A DNA stretch of 64,000 nucleotides from Euphorbia lathyris (GCF_963576675.1 NC_088912.1:100903895-100967894); one strand, 5' to 3'; positions 9,779 through 21,600 are shown, counted from the stretch's first letter. Made by a program: numbers and translations. The notes: generated from the sequence alone by a model not told the origin.

Positions 9779-10524
9779 TGTTGATGAGCCATAAGGATTG
9801 GGCATGTTTTACTTGAAAAATATGTTTTCGAGTCGGATTCAAACCCGAGAAGCTTAAAACCTCCACAAGTAATAAGGGATATCGAAAACTTAGTACGAGC
9901 GAATTATGAGCTTTCGCGACAAGACATAACCAATCTCCAACAGAAACTTGTTTCTCACCATAACCAAAAAGAAGAAGAAGATTCAAAGCGCATGCATTTG
10001 TCATCATTTGTTCTTTCCTATGCTTACGTAATAGTAACCATTGTTAAAGCAAAACATTTGGAAAGAAAAGGAAAAGTGGGATTCAGATTTGTAGCCTAAT
10101 GTAGATCCAGTTTGAACCCTCCATTACCGACTCGGAAACTGTGTCGTCGAAAGCATAGGATTGATCGTTACGGAAACAATCCTTGAAAAAAATGGGACTG
10201 CCTCTGTCGCCAATGATCTTAGCCAGGTTATAAAAGGGTTAGAGATAGGAGTGAAGAACATGAGTGTTGAGCGAGAAATTGAACAAACTTTGAAATTAAA
10301 AAACATTATGCAGGTTGCTGATGTTGTGATCGGAGTTGCCGGGTCACCTCGGTTTGAGATTTATGGAATAGATTTCAGATGGGGGAAACCGAAGAAGATC
10401 CAAGTTGTATCCATAGATAGGGACATATCAATCTCTATGGCGGAGTGGAGGATTGGAGGTTGGTTTAGCTTTGAAAAAGGAGATGTTTACTTTTCTATTT
10501 GCTAATGGGCTTAAATATATGTAA
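9779..10524 (+). pseudogene. 5'-truncated BAHD acyltransferase pseudogene
   Basis: This matches the BAHD gene at 13820 from its codon for about residue 213 (VVDEPQGLG) to the terminal ...LKYM-stop. The N-terminal half, with the catalytic HxxxD motif, is absent; a CACTA-like end sits in its place. Visible lesions are CAA to TAA at about 9793, a lost G at about 9833, GAA to TAA at about 10097, an 8-bp loss removing the YFGNC region at about 10130, and a deletion of the RDSNG codons at about 10448. The DFGWGKP motif has become DFRWGKP. It cannot make an enzyme. A sister pseudogene with the same truncation point is at 30563, so truncation preceded the block duplication. Confidence 0.92.
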
Positions 10525-10805
10525 GGTAAATGAAATTACTTAAATTTAGAGATAAATAATTAATTCTAGCTTATTGTATCAGTTGAAGTCAAAAAATAAA
10601 TATATCTTGCAAGCATTATTTTTCATTTTAATGAATTATGATATTCATCTTCCTGTTTTTCGTGTTTTTAATTTTCCAAAAGATAGAAGAGGAAAGTAAA
10701 GCTATTTACATCACGAGGGATCGAAAATAAAATGTGGAAGGATAACTTGTAGTACTGGATCAAAATTCATTAGCAAAGAATTCTCAAAGTTTGCACAAAT
10801 TGGAA
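10525..10805. other. 3' flank of BAHD pseudogene
   Basis: Diverged counterpart of the 3' flank of the intact gene (15236-15560), so the pseudogene carries the duplicated BAHD downstream region as well. No gene seen. Confidence 0.5.
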
Positions 10806-11130
10806 GATAATCTTTCACAATTCTAACACCCCATCTCAAGTTGAGGATGGTAAGTGTCATGGAACCAACTAGTCATATAAGGTATAGATATGAGACCATT
10901 TATCTGTCGTCGAACCAATTGAATTAAAAGATCGAGCTTATAATTAAGGCTCAATCATAGATTATATATTAATCTCTAACACACCCCTCACGTAAATATC
11001 CATTGGGCTTGCAGCGTGCATAACACAAGTCCATCCCATTATGTGTTTTTAATTCCACAAATTAATGACGTTGTCAAGACTCGAACCCTCGACCGTTTGG
11101 TTGTAGAGGCTCGGATACCATGACATTGAA
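10806..11130 (-). mobile_element. LTR/PBS-like retroelement remnant
   Basis: Read on the minus strand, about 11090-11130 contains CATGGTATCCGAGCC, a one-base variant of the TGGTATCAGAGC primer binding site, preceded by sequence around CCCCTCACGT (plus strand) that I associate with plant copia-type LTRs. The paralogous region at 31610-32000 carries about 75 bp more. Boundaries are uncertain. Confidence 0.4.
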
Positions 11131-11144
11131 CCAATTGAACTAAA

Positions 11145-11850
11145 AGCTATTTGTTCTTTGATTCAGAAATTTGAATACATGGTGACTAAGAATCAAAGGA
11201 TATGGAGACTATGTCTGTAGATCAACTCTTGGGTTAAAGAAGAAAAAAAGCAATTTGTAGGTGGATATGGAAGAGGAAGAGGAAGATCACGAGATAGAGG
11301 CCGTGGCTGGAATCGTGGATATAATGGAAGAGATAGAGGTGGTAAAAATTTGCACAATAATGAAGCAACAAATTATCAACAATGGAATGGAAGAGGACGT
11401 GGTAGAGGCAATAATTTGCAAGGTCGCGGAAATAATTGGCATGGTCGTGATAAATCTCATGTGCAATGTTATAATTGTCAAGGATTTGGACATAATGCTG
11501 CAGAGTTTAAATCTGATTCATATAAAGATGAACAGACAAACTTTGTCGAGGTTGAAGATGAAGAGTCAACTTTGTTAATGACATGTAGCAAAAATGAAGA
11601 AATGAGCAAGGAGTCCTGGCATCTCGACTCAGGAGCAAGCAATCACATAACTGGAAATAAAGAACTTTTTAAGCTTGATGAATCTAAGAAATGAAGTATT
11701 TCTTTACGTGACAAAACAAAAGTTCCAGTTATGGAGAGCGGTGATATTCTTATCAAACTGGAAAATGGAGATCATCAATATATTTTTTTTTCATGTTTAT
11801 CATGTTCCAGTTTTGAAATCCAATATTTTGAGTATTGGACAATCCCAAAC
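11145..11850 (+). pseudogene. Ty1-copia gag-protease fragment
   Basis: Three frames together show the end of gag (SVDQLLG-like), an arginine/glycine-rich stretch, a zinc knuckle CYNCQGFGHNAAEF (11467-11508), the aspartic protease motif WHLDSGASNHITGN (11617-11658) and a KLENGDHQYIF...VPVLKSNIL segment. This is the order of a copia polyprotein. The last zinc-knuckle cysteine is phenylalanine (TTT at 11506-11508), a stop interrupts at 11692, and a T-run expansion at about 11783 shifts frame. Integrase, RT and RNase H are missing. The same broken knuckle occurs in the copy at 32050-32835. Confidence 0.88.
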
Positions 11851-11854
11851 ACTT

Positions 11855-12362
11855 ACCCTTTTACTTTTTTAATTACCCGTACCCGTCCATTACCCTAATG
11901 AGTATAGTTTTTCATCCCATACCTGTCCCATTTAATTCGCGGGTACCCGCGAGTACCCTTACCCGTTAAGAATCAATAAATAAAACAAAAAAATATTATA
12001 AATTTAAACAAAGTATAAATTTAATAAATCATCTATCTAAAAATTGAACAAATTGAACCTTAATTAATAAGAATAAATTAGCTTAATGGTATCATTCAAT
12101 GGTTAAAAACAAAAGGTCGGGGTTCAAATCTCACGTCATACATCTAAAAAACAATGATATTTATTAATATATAAAAAAATTTATAACGGGTAACACGTAC
12201 CGGGTACCCTGGAGGGTATTCCGATACCCGTCTCATTACCCTAACGGATAATGGTTTTGATCTCATACCGGTCCTATATCATTTTATACAGGATACAAAT
12301 AGTCTCATTAGGTTCAGATAGTGTCGGATACCCGCGGATACCGTATTCGTTGCTGTCCCTAT
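11855..12362. repeat. GGGTACC-rich dispersed repeat
   Basis: Repeated TACCCGTACCC / GGGTACCCGCG motifs in both orientations occur at the two ends (11870-11970 and 12180-12350) with an AT-rich core. It looks like a transposon-derived repeat with inverted ends. The copy at 32860-33350 is similar. I cannot assign a family. Confidence 0.45.
12065..12180 (+). mobile_element. SINE-like tRNA-derived head (Pol III A and B boxes)
   Basis: TAGCTTAATGG at 12080-12090 fits a Pol III A box and GGTTCAAATCT at 12121-12131 fits a B box, about 30 bp apart as in tRNA-derived SINEs. It is embedded in the GGGTACC repeat; a copy sits at about 33070-33130. No clear target duplication or poly-A tail was identified. 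Confidence 0.4.
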
Positions 12363-12967
12363 GTAAGATCGGTGGTCGAGTCTGATGTAATCATTAATTC
12401 TAATTAATATAATTTTCCTTAGTTGAAAAGAAAACAACCCAATATTTATTAATATTATAATCTAATATATTTCTCGCTATAAATAATATTTCAATTTCAA
12501 TCATGATTATTTTTTTCTTTTTAGTTGTTTAGTTAAGGTATGCGGGTCCAAATTATATTAATGGTTTACTTTCTTTTAAATAATAATACTTTCTTATAAT
12601 AATAATAACAATAATAATAATTGATCTATTATATATTATCAATTTCTGTAATTTTATCACAGAGTATAGTAATAATAATTGATTTATGTTTAATTTAGTA
12701 ATTGAATATTGATTCAGTTATTTTGTAAAAATATTGATTTAACGGAAGATGAACCTAAATTTATATATAAATAAAAATAAAATAAAAATAATAATAATGT
12801 ATTATTAGATCTTAATCGGTTTAATTTAAAATTTTAGTTAAAATAGTTCCTTCAAAAATTCAATATAATAAACTTATCTCCTATATATATTTTATAATAA
12901 AAAATATTTCTCTGTTGGAAATTTGAAAAAAAAAATAATACTTTGTTTGTTTGTATCATATGTGGTG
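12363..12967. other. AT-rich intergenic region, no gene seen
   Basis: Runs of AAT/TTA repeats with no recognisable element. Homologous to 33363-33952. Confidence 0.5.
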
Positions 12968-12976
12968 TTTTAAAAA

Positions 12977-13352
12977 GGTAAATAATTTATTAGTCCTTTA
13001 GTTTTTACCTAACACACTGTTTAGTCTCATTATTTTGAAAAACATATTTTAAAGTCCCTATCTTTTGCCAATATTAACCTTGTGGTCCTTTTATCTATTT
13101 TTTTAGATTTTTAACCGAACATATCTTAGCTTTTAGGACAACCACAGTACAATACAAGTTGGCCATGTTACTCTGTTATTTTATATCTATCTGTTTATGC
13201 TAAAATATAACGATTACAAGTCTAAAAAAATAGACAAAATAACCAATTGGTTAATATTAACAAAAGTTAGAAACCTTATAATGTGTTTTTCAAAATAGGA
13301 GGACTAAACAGTGTGTTAGGTAAAAAGTAAAGGATTAATAAATTATTTACCC
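12977..13352. mobile_element. MULE-type MITE, 376 bp, private to block 1
   Basis: The ends GGTAAATAATTTATTAGTCC and the reverse complement of the right end match over roughly 55 bp, including TTTACCTAACACACTGTTTA. The 9-bp TTTTAAAAA flanks both sides (12968-12976, 13353-13361). The paralogous locus has exactly one TTTTAAAAA (33953-33961) and no insertion, which fixes both boundaries and the duplication size. It lies about 470 bp upstream of the intact BAHD start codon. Confidence 0.93.
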
Positions 13353-13650
13353 TTTTAAAAATGAGTTCAGGTGGTAGTTTATGCGGGGAGTTTTACAGTA
13401 CGAACTCAATTTCTTCAAATCAACATTATAAATAGATTTATCTATTTTTGAACATCTAAGCGCCTCCAAAGAGACCGAGATAATTCTTTTAAAAAAATCT
13501 GATTCCTAAAGTTTATATAAAAACTTTCAATTTGAAATAACCTATATCTGAAAAAAAAAAAAAAACCTAAAACTATTAAATGCTAGTTAGAGACTACCTG
13601 ACTAAGTAGAAAGTTCATGTGTCCTACCTACATAAACTTTACAGATTTTA

Positions 13651-13722
<72 letters not shown>

Positions 13723-13740
13723 CATCATCATCATCATCAT
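13651..13740. repeat. (TAT)n/(ATC)n microsatellite upstream of BAHD gene
   Basis: About 70 bp of ATT trinucleotides grading into ATC repeats, 80 bp before the start codon. The equivalent tract in block 2 (34285-34331) is about half as long and lacks the ATC part, so it is length-variable between paralogues. Confidence 0.95.
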
Positions 13741-13819
13741 CTTGCCTAAATTTTTATGGATAATAAATATGAACTCAAGCAATGATATAAATTGTTAATC
13801 CACAATTGAACTACAAGTC

Positions 13820-15235
13820 ATGGCAACTAGTTATAACTATTCTCTTAAGATGCTCGAAGTTTCCCGAGTTACTCCATTCACCAACTCCGCAACACGTCTT
13901 GTTGAATTATCTTTCCCTCTTACATATTTTGATATGTCTTGGGTTAAGTTCTTTCCTATTGAGCGAGTATTTTTCTATCAACTCGCCCAACATGAGTCAA
14001 CTCGCACTTTCTTTAAGTCAGTATTACTTCCTAAACTTAAGCATTCTCTTTCCCTCACTCTAACCCATTTCCTTCCAATAGCAGGAAATATCATATGGCC
14101 CGTCGGTATAAAGAAACCATATGTCCTCTACGCTCCAAACGACGGTGTTTCACTTGTAGTTTCTGAGTCTAACTCTGACTTCAACTGTCTGAGTCAGAAT
14201 GAAATGCTGGAAGCAATAGCTTTACATCCATACGTTCCCGAGTTACCCGTTTCCGACTCGAAAGCTGCAATTATCGCCTTTCAAATAACATTTTTTCCGA
14301 GTCAAGGCTTCTCTATAGGCATATCTTCTCACCATGCAATGTTCGATGGAAAAAGCGTTGCCATTTTTATGAAATCATGGGCGCATATATGCAAAGATAA
14401 TTGCGATGAGACAACATTGTTACCAGTTGAGCTAACTCCTGTTTTTGATCGAACGGTTGTTGATGAGCCGCAAGGATTGGGCATGTTTTACTTGAAAAAT
14501 ATGTTTTCGAGGTCGGATTCAAACCCGAGAAACTTAAAACCTCCACAAGTAATAAGGGATGTGGAAAACTTAGTACGAGCGAATTATGAGCTTTCGCGAC
14601 AAGACATAACCAATCTCCGGCGGAAACTTGTTTCTGAGCAAAACCAAAAAGAAGAAGAAGATTCAAAGCGTATGCATTTATCATCATTTGTTCTTTCCTA
14701 TGCTTATCTAATTGTAACCATTGTTAAAGCAAAACATTGGGAAAGAAAAGGAAAAGTGGGATTTGGGTTTGCAGCCGAATGTAGATCCCGTTTGAACCCT
14801 CCATTACCGACGAATTACTTCGGAAACTGTGTCGTCGGAAGCATAGGATTGGTCGATACAGAAACAATCCTTGACAAAAATGGGACTGCCTCCGTCGCCA
14901 ATGAGCTTAGCGAGATGATAAAAGGGTTAGAGACGAGAGTGAAGAACATGAGTGTTGAGCGAGAAATTGAAAATACTTTGAAATGGAAATACATTGAGCA
15001 GGTTGCTGATGTTGTGATCGGAGTTGCCGGGTCACCTAGGTTTGAGATTTATGGAACAGATTTCGGATGGGGGAAACCGAAGAAGATCCAAGTTGTATCC
15101 ATAGATAGGAACGTATCGATTTCTATGGCCGAGAGTAGAGATTCAAATGGAGGATTGGAGGTTGGTTTAGCTTTGAAGAAGAGTGAAATAGAGATGTTTG
15201 CTTTTCTATTTGCTAATGGGCTTAAATATATGTAA
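13820..15235 (+). CDS. BAHD acyltransferase, malonyltransferase-like (intact, 471 aa)
   Basis: A single open exon. BAHD enzymes transfer an acyl group from CoA thioesters to alcohols or amines in the cytosol. This one resembles the clade acting on anthocyanin, flavonoid or phenolic glucosides, usually with malonyl-CoA. Residues 172-176 are HAMFD, the HxxxD catalytic motif; 333-337 are YFGNC, typical of that clade; 414-420 are DFGWGKP, the structural DFGWG motif. The length (471 aa) is normal for the family, and the start MATSYNYS aligns with the start of the minus-strand paralogue at 60809-62230. A weak TATAAA lies at 13786, only about 28 bp upstream, so the true promoter is uncertain. Acyl donor and acceptor cannot be read from sequence. 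The nearest relative is the frameshifted copy at 34410. Confidence 0.95.
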   Translation: MATSYNYSLKMLEVSRVTPFTNSATRLVELSFPLTYFDMSWVKFFPIERVFFYQLAQHESTRTFFKSVLLPKLKHSLSLTLTHFLPIAGNIIWPVGIKKPYVLYAPNDGVSLVVSESNSDFNCLSQNEMLEAIALHPYVPELPVSDSKAAIIAFQITFFPSQGFSIGISSHHAMFDGKSVAIFMKSWAHICKDNCDETTLLPVELTPVFDRTVVDEPQGLGMFYLKNMFSRSDSNPRNLKPPQVIRDVENLVRANYELSRQDITNLRRKLVSEQNQKEEEDSKRMHLSSFVLSYAYLIVTIVKAKHWERKGKVGFGFAAECRSRLNPPLPTNYFGNCVVGSIGLVDTETILDKNGTASVANELSEMIKGLETRVKNMSVEREIENTLKWKYIEQVADVVIGVAGSPRFEIYGTDFGWGKPKKIQVVSIDRNVSISMAESRDSNGGLEVGLALKKSEIEMFAFLFANGLKYM

Positions 15236-15872
15236 GCTAAATGAAATAACTTAAATTTATAGTTAGATAATTAATTCTAGCTTATTGTATCAGTTGAATT
15301 CAAAAAATAAATACAGCTTGCAAACATTATTTTTCATTTTCATGAAGTATCAATTATGATATTCATCTTTGTATTTTCTTAGTATCATAGCTAAGGTTCA
15401 ATATAACATTTCAAAGTGTTTTTGGTTTTCCCAAAAGAGACATGAGGGAAGCTATTTACATTATGAGAGATCAAACATAAAATGTGGAAGGATCACTTTT
15501 AGTACTGGATCAAAATTCATTAGCAAACAATTCTCAAAGTTTGCACAGATTGCACACAAGCTAAAAGGTAGAATGAAAAATAGAGTTTAAGCTATGCTTC
15601 ATCTAATTAGAATTAGAACTATTAGTCATATATAAGGTGTAGATATGAGACCCTTTAATAAGGTTTTCTGACTATGTAATATGACTTCGTCACAGTACGT
15701 GTAAGCACCCTCTTTATAAATATTATTACAAAGTGATTTTTAAGTAATGTGGGATGCAGCACTGGTAGCCACGGATTACTTCCTCGCCCACCAACTTCTG
15801 CCTGGTTCGTCCTGAACCACAAATTATACGTGGAGAGTCGGCTCTGGTTCATCAATGTGCCTATGTAAATAG
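15236..15872. other. 3' flank of BAHD gene with LTR-end-like remnant
   Basis: No gene. By eye identical to 35825-36461 in block 2. The part at about 15670-15860 contains GTGGAGAGTCGGCTCTGGTT and CTGCCTGGTTCGTCCTGAAC, resembling the end of dispersed plant LTR sequences that precede a GATACCA box; here that box is degraded. Family unassigned. Confidence 0.35.
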
Positions 15873-15881
15873 GCATTATCA

Positions 15882-16222
15882 AGAATAAATTACAGCCATG
15901 GTTACTGAACCTTACCTAATTTCACAATATGACCACTTAATTTCAAAAGTAACATAAAAGTCATTAAATTTTACACTTTGTTGCATTGATGGCCACTGTT
16001 ACCCTTAGTCCACATTTTTTATCTTTGACTTCTTCCTCAATAGATTAACTTCTGGCTTTCCACCAATTTAGCCTCTCATCCTTGTTGTTTCACACTTTCA
16101 ACTATTTCTCTCTGTATAATTTTCTTTCTCCTCTCTTTCTCTCTATTCTCTCCTCACATTTACTATGTTTTTTCCACTTAACTAAGACAGAAGCCTGTTA
16201 TTGTTTGTCTTTGCAGTGCAAT
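15882..16222. mobile_element. Left part of a MULE-type MITE split by retrotransposon insertion (block 1)
   Basis: It starts AGAATAAATTACAG, CCATGGTTACTGAACCTTA. The matching inverted end (TGGTGTAATTTACCT) lies at 58151-58165. The 9-mer GCATTATCA at 15873-15881 corresponds to GCATTATTG at 58166-58174, a slightly decayed 9-bp target duplication. The LTR at 16223 interrupts it. Confidence 0.7.
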
Positions 16223-18455
16223 TGTCACATCCGTGTCCCTAATTTTAGTTATTATACTCTAATATTATGTTATATTATATTTATTTATTGATTGGACAGT
16301 TAATTAAGTATTATGGATATATTTTGGAGGCTAATTTCATGCTTTAAGTGTAAAATTCAAAGTTTAGGGTAAGTTTTAAAAGAAGTTAACTTTTAGAGGG
16401 ATCAAAAGGGAGATTTTCCCTTATTGGGAACATAAATCTCAATGTTCTAGGCATGAATTTCGTGCATCATAATTCCAAGGCTTTTGTTTTTGGATGAATT
16501 CCCAAATTCATCATCCTCATTTCATCTCCTTCATTCAAACACCCAAATTCACCTAGTTTTGATCATACCTTGATATCTAGAGATTGAACCGTTGGATCGA
16601 GCTGATTTTTTTACAGTAGGTTCTAGACATCCTAATACACATTAATAGGTGGTGGGTTTGAGGTTTTAATGTGTTTTTCTCTCAATTAGTGCTAAAATAA
16701 GTAACTATCAACTACCCTTTGAGTTTTTATGTATATATATGTATATATAACTCTATATTTTTCAGAAAACTGAATTTTTGTGGTGATTTTTGACATCCAT
16801 TTGATTAATTGAAGTTTTTATGAATTAGTTTTTAACATGAGCTTAAAGTTAAGTTCAAGTAATTATATATGTATTTGCATGTCAATTTCAACCTATAATA
16901 TATGTTTATGTATACATGATTTGAGTTTGGTTTTCATGAACTTATTATATTTGATTAATATTTGTGTAAGATTTGATAGTTTAAAGAGTAAATGAGTGGT
17001 TTTCTATAAATTTATTTCTCAAGGTAAATTTGAGTTTTAATTAAAGGTTGTTAAAATATTAATTTTGATGAAATTATGATTTATTGAAATAAACTCTATA
17101 TATGATGATTATGTGTTTATTTTTAAGAAATTGAAGTTAGTATTGATAATATATTTTTAAATTATTTATTGGTGATTTTAGTACAATTATGGTTTATGAT
17201 CGAATATTTTGGAAATTGACTGAGAAAAGTACTTGGAAACTTTATGATGTTGATTTATGATATATTTTTTATTTTAAGTTATATTATGAAATTATAATGT
17301 TTTTAGTATCCATCAAGAGAAATCCGGATAGGTGGCTTTAATGAAAGTCCGTATTTAGTGAGAAATACGGCATGTGTACACAGTTGAAAGACCTATCGGG
17401 TATGACAAAGAAGTGTTGAGTAAGATCATGCGGGATAGGTAAATGATGAGATATCTCGATTATATTATATTGTGGGGATTGATACATATGGGGATTATCT
17501 CTCGGATGGATACGGTTTGTGAAATATTTATTGAGATACGATTTATTAAGTATTTATCGAGATATGATTTTTGAAGTATTTATTGATATACGATTTGTGA
17601 TGAATTTATTAATATACAGTTGATGAAGTATTTTATTAAAATACAGTTTATTGATATACGGTTTATGAAATATTTATTGAGATACAGTTTATGAGGTATT
17701 TATCTAAATACGATTTATGAAGTATTTTATCGTAATACGATTTATGAAGTATTTATTGATTTACGGTTGATTTGAGTAAATGGTTAATTACGAACCTATT
17801 TATTTTGTATAGTTGAGATTTTAAACAAATAAAATATATATAGCTATTTTGGATATGAGTTTTATATTAAGTATTTTAATACAGTGATTTACGTTTTGAC
17901 TATGTGTGGTATTTGAGTAATGATAGCAAGCTTGATATTTTAAATTGCATATTTGGATAAAGGTACTATTTTGAGTATTTTATTATGGTTTAATCCATAA
18001 AAAGATCATTTTTAAGAATATGAATTTTATGTGATGCATTTTGAGAATTTAAAATATATATATATATAGTTATTTTGAGTATAAGTAATTTATGTAGTTG
18101 ATAATTGCTTACTGAGATTTTTGTCTCACGTTTTAAATGTTTTAATGTTTTAGGTGAGAAAGAGCAAGGTATAGGAGAAGTCACTGGTTGATAGACAAAG
18201 TTAAAGTGTCAAGTCATTGACTTTGTCCTTAGTTAGGACATTTGCCTCTCATTTGGAGATTTGATTGTATTGGGTAATATTTTAGGACTTGAATGTAATA
18301 GAAATATGGATTTATTTTATAATATATCTAAAGGAATTCTTGAAAAGTGTGATATTTATAATATTTGGATAATTTGGAGACTAGTAAGTGTTGATTGTGA
18401 TCTTTCTATTTTCACGCCCGATGCCGATTGAGGTCGTTTTGGATCGGGTGTGACA
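16223..18455 (+). mobile_element. 5' LTR of non-autonomous Ty3-gypsy-like element (block 1, internally deleted)
   Basis: It begins TGTCACATCCGTGTCCC and ends GGGTGTGACA, followed by a PBS, so it has the canonical TG...CA form with TGTCACA/TGTGACA ends. It is 2,233 bp against 2,328 bp for the complete LTR at 55407-57734; a segment containing the second GGTTCTAGACATCC repeat and about 90 bp is missing at about 16650. A run of degenerate ~30-bp repeats (17520-17770) lies inside. The 5' flank GCAAT (16218-16222) resembles GCAAG after the last LTR (57735-57739), a probable decayed 5-bp target duplication. Confidence 0.85.
17520..17775 (+). repeat. Degenerate ~30-bp minisatellite inside the LTR
   Basis: Eight to ten imperfect units of the type ATACGATTTATGAAGTATTTA, with ACAGTTTATGA and ACGGTTTATGA variants. 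The block recurs in every LTR unit of both arrays. Confidence 0.8.
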
Positions 18456-18677
18456 GTTTGGTATCAGAGCCCTATGTTAAATTCTTCGGACCTAAGGTTG
18501 ATAGTAATTGAGGAATATTGATATTTGGTGATACCTAATAAATAATTGATAGTGATTAAGGAATATGAATATTTGGTGATAGCTAAGAAATAATTGATAG
18601 TAATTGAGGAATATGGATAATTGGTGATAGTTAAGGAATAATTTGAAATTTTTGAGGATTTGAGTAACTAGTTAGTA
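18456..18677 (+). mobile_element. PBS-leader segment of retroelement
   Basis: 222 bp after the LTR, with three imperfect repeats of GATAGTAATTGAGGAATAT / TTGGTGATA type. It runs to GTTAGTA, where the sequence jumps back into LTR sequence (GACATCCTAATACACATT). In the complete elements at 50386 and 53746 it instead continues AGTTGTAAAATGG into the internal region. Confidence 0.85.
18459..18470 (+). other. Primer binding site (initiator tRNA-Met)
   Basis: TGGTATCAGAGC stands 3 bp after the LTR terminus TGTGACA. This is the standard plant PBS complementary to the 3' end of initiator tRNA-Met. The same site recurs after each LTR unit: about 20567, 22673, 24779, 26885, 39508, 41608, 44086, 46185, 48286 (mutated to TATCAAAGC), 50389 and 53749. 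Confidence 0.9.
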
Positions 18678-21600
18678 GACATCCTAATACACATTGTGGT
18701 CGGTGTGATTTTGATTTGGAGATTCCTACATAGGGTTCGACCTAGGCAGATTATGGTGGTGGGTTTGAGGTTTTAATGTGTTTTTCTCTCAATTAGTGCT
18801 AAAGTAAGTAACTATCAACTATCCTTTTGAGTTTTTATGTATATATATGTATATATAACTCTATATTTTTCAGAAAACTGAATTTTTGTGGTGATTTTTG
18901 ACATGCATTTGATTAATTGGAGTTTTTATGAATTAGTTTTTAACATGAGCTTAAAGTTAAGTTCAAGTAATTATATATGTATTTGCATGTCAATTTCAAC
19001 CTATAATATATGTTTATGTATACATGATTTGAGTTTGGTTTTGATGAACTTAGTATATTTGATTAATATTTGTGTAAGATTTGATATTTTAAAGAGTAAA
19101 TGAGTGGTTTTCTATAAATTTATTTCTCAAGGTAAATTTGAGTTTTAATTAAAGGTTGTTAAAATATTAATTTTGATGAAATGATGATTTATTGCAATAA
19201 ACTCCATATATGATGATTATGTGTTTATTTTTAAGAAATTGAAGTTAGTATTGATAATATATTTTTAAATTATTTATTGGTGATTTTAGTACAATTATGG
19301 TTTATGATTGAATATTTTGGAAATTGACTGAGAAAAGTACTTGGAAACTTTATGATGTTGATTTATGATATATTTTTTATTTTAAGTTATATTATGAAAT
19401 TATAATGTTTTTAGTATCAATCAAGAGTAATCCGGATAGGTGGCTTTAATTAAAGTCCGTATTTAGTGAGAAATACGGCATGTGTACACATTTGAAAGAC
19501 CTATCGGGTATGGCAAAGAAGTGTTGAGTAAGACCATGCGGGATAGGCAAATCATGAGATATCTCGATTATATTATATTGTGGGGATTGATACATATGGG
19601 GATTATCTCTCGGATGGATACGGTTTGTGAAATATTTATTGAGATACGATTTATGAAGTATTTATCGAGATATGATTTTTGAAGTATTTATTGATATACG
19701 ATTTGTGATGAATTTATTAATATACAGTTGATGAAGTATTTTATTAAAATACAGTTTATTGATATACGGTTTATGAAATATTTATTGAGATACAGTTTAT
19801 GAGGTATTTATCTAAATACGATTTATGAAGTATTTTATCGTAATACGATTTATGAAGTATTTATTGATTTACGGTTGATTTGAGTAAATGGTTAATTACG
19901 AACCTATTTATTTTGTATAGTTGAGATTTTAAACAAATAAAATATATATAGCTATTTTGGATATGAGTTTTATATTAAGTATTTTAATACAGTGATTTAC
20001 GTTTTGACTATGTGTGGTATTTGAGTAATGATAGCAAGCTTGATATTTTAAATTGCATATTTGGATAAAGGTACTATTTTGAGTATTTTATTATGGTTTA
20101 ATCCATAAAAAGATCATTTTTAAGAATATGAATTTTATGTGATGCATTTTGAGAATTTAAAATATATATATATATAGTTATTTTGAGTATAAGTAATTTA
20201 TGTAGTTGATAATTGCTTACTGAGATTTTTGTCTCACGTTTTAAATGTTTTAATGTTTTAGGTGAGAAAGAGCAAGGTATAGGAGAAGTCACTGGTTGAT
20301 AGACAAAGTTAAAGTGTCAAGTCATTGACTTTGTCCTTAGTTAGGACATTTGCCTCTCATTTGGAGATTTGATTGTATTGGGTAATATTTTAGGACTTGA
20401 ATGTAATAGAAATATGGATTTATTTTATAATATATCTAAAGGAATTCTTGAAAAGTGTGATATTTATAATATTTGGATAATTTGGAGACTAGTAAGTGTT
20501 GATTGTGATCTTTCTATTTTCACGCCCGATGCCGATTGAGGTCGTTTTGGATCGGGTGTGACAGTTTGGTATCAGAGCCCTATGTTAAATTCTTCGGACC
20601 TAAGGTTGATAGTAATTGAGGAATATTGATATTTGGTGATACCTAATAAATAATTGATAGTGATTGAGGAATATGAATATTTGGTGATAGCTAAGAAATA
20701 ATTGATAGTAATTGAGGAATATGGATAATTGGTGATAGTTAAGGAATAATTTGAAATTTTTGAGGATTTGAGTAACTAGTTAGTAGACATCCTAATACAC
20801 ATTGTGGTCGGTGTGATTTTGATTTGGAGATTCCTACATAGGGTTCGACCTAGGCAGATTATGGTGGTGGGTTTGAGGTTTTAATGTGTTTTTCTCTCAA
20901 TTAGTGCTAAAGTAAGTAACTATCAACTATCCTTTTGAGTTTTTATGTATATATATGTATATATAACTCTATATTTTTCAGAAAACTGAATTTTTGTGGT
21001 GATTTTTGACATGCATTTGATTAATTGGAGTTTTTATGAATTAGTTTTTAACATGAGCTTAAAGTTAAGTTCAAGTAATTATATATGTATTTGCATGTCA
21101 ATTTCAACCTATAATATATGTTTATGTATACATGATTTGAGTTTGGTTTTGATGAACTTAGTATATTTGATTAATATTTGTGTAAGATTTGATATTTTAA
21201 AGAGTAAATGAGTGGTTTTCTATAAATTTATTTCTCAAGGTAAATTTGAGTTTTAATTAAAGGTTGTTAAAATATTAATTTTGATGAAATTATGATTTAT
21301 TGCAATAAACTCCATATATGATGATTATGTGTTTATTTTTAAGAAATTGAAGTTAGTATTGATAATATATTTTTAAATTATTTATTGGTGATTTTAATAC
21401 AATTATGGTTTATGATTGAATATTTTGGAAATTGACTGAGAAAAGTACTTGGAAACTTTATGATGTTGATTTATGATATATTTTTTATTTTAAGTTATAT
21501 TATGAAATTATAATGTTTTTAGTATCAATCAAGAGTAATCCGGATAGGTGGCTTTAATTAAAGTCCGTATTTAGTGAGAAATACGGCATGTGTACACATT

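Noticed and set aside
11261..11578. Acidic or R/G-rich overlapping ORFs at the copia fragment as new small proteins
   Set aside because: They are alternative-frame readings of the gag R/G-rich tail and zinc knuckle of a broken copia element; the in-register frame with CYNCQGFGH explains the region.
13786..13791. TATAAA as the core promoter of the intact BAHD gene
   Set aside because: It lies only about 28 bp before the ATG, leaving almost no leader. Retained only as a remark in the gene entry.
9765..15000. Minus-strand ORFs antisense to the BAHD genes (for example 14367-14687)
   Set aside because: They are shadows of the sense coding frame and appear at equivalent positions in every BAHD copy, including pseudogenes.
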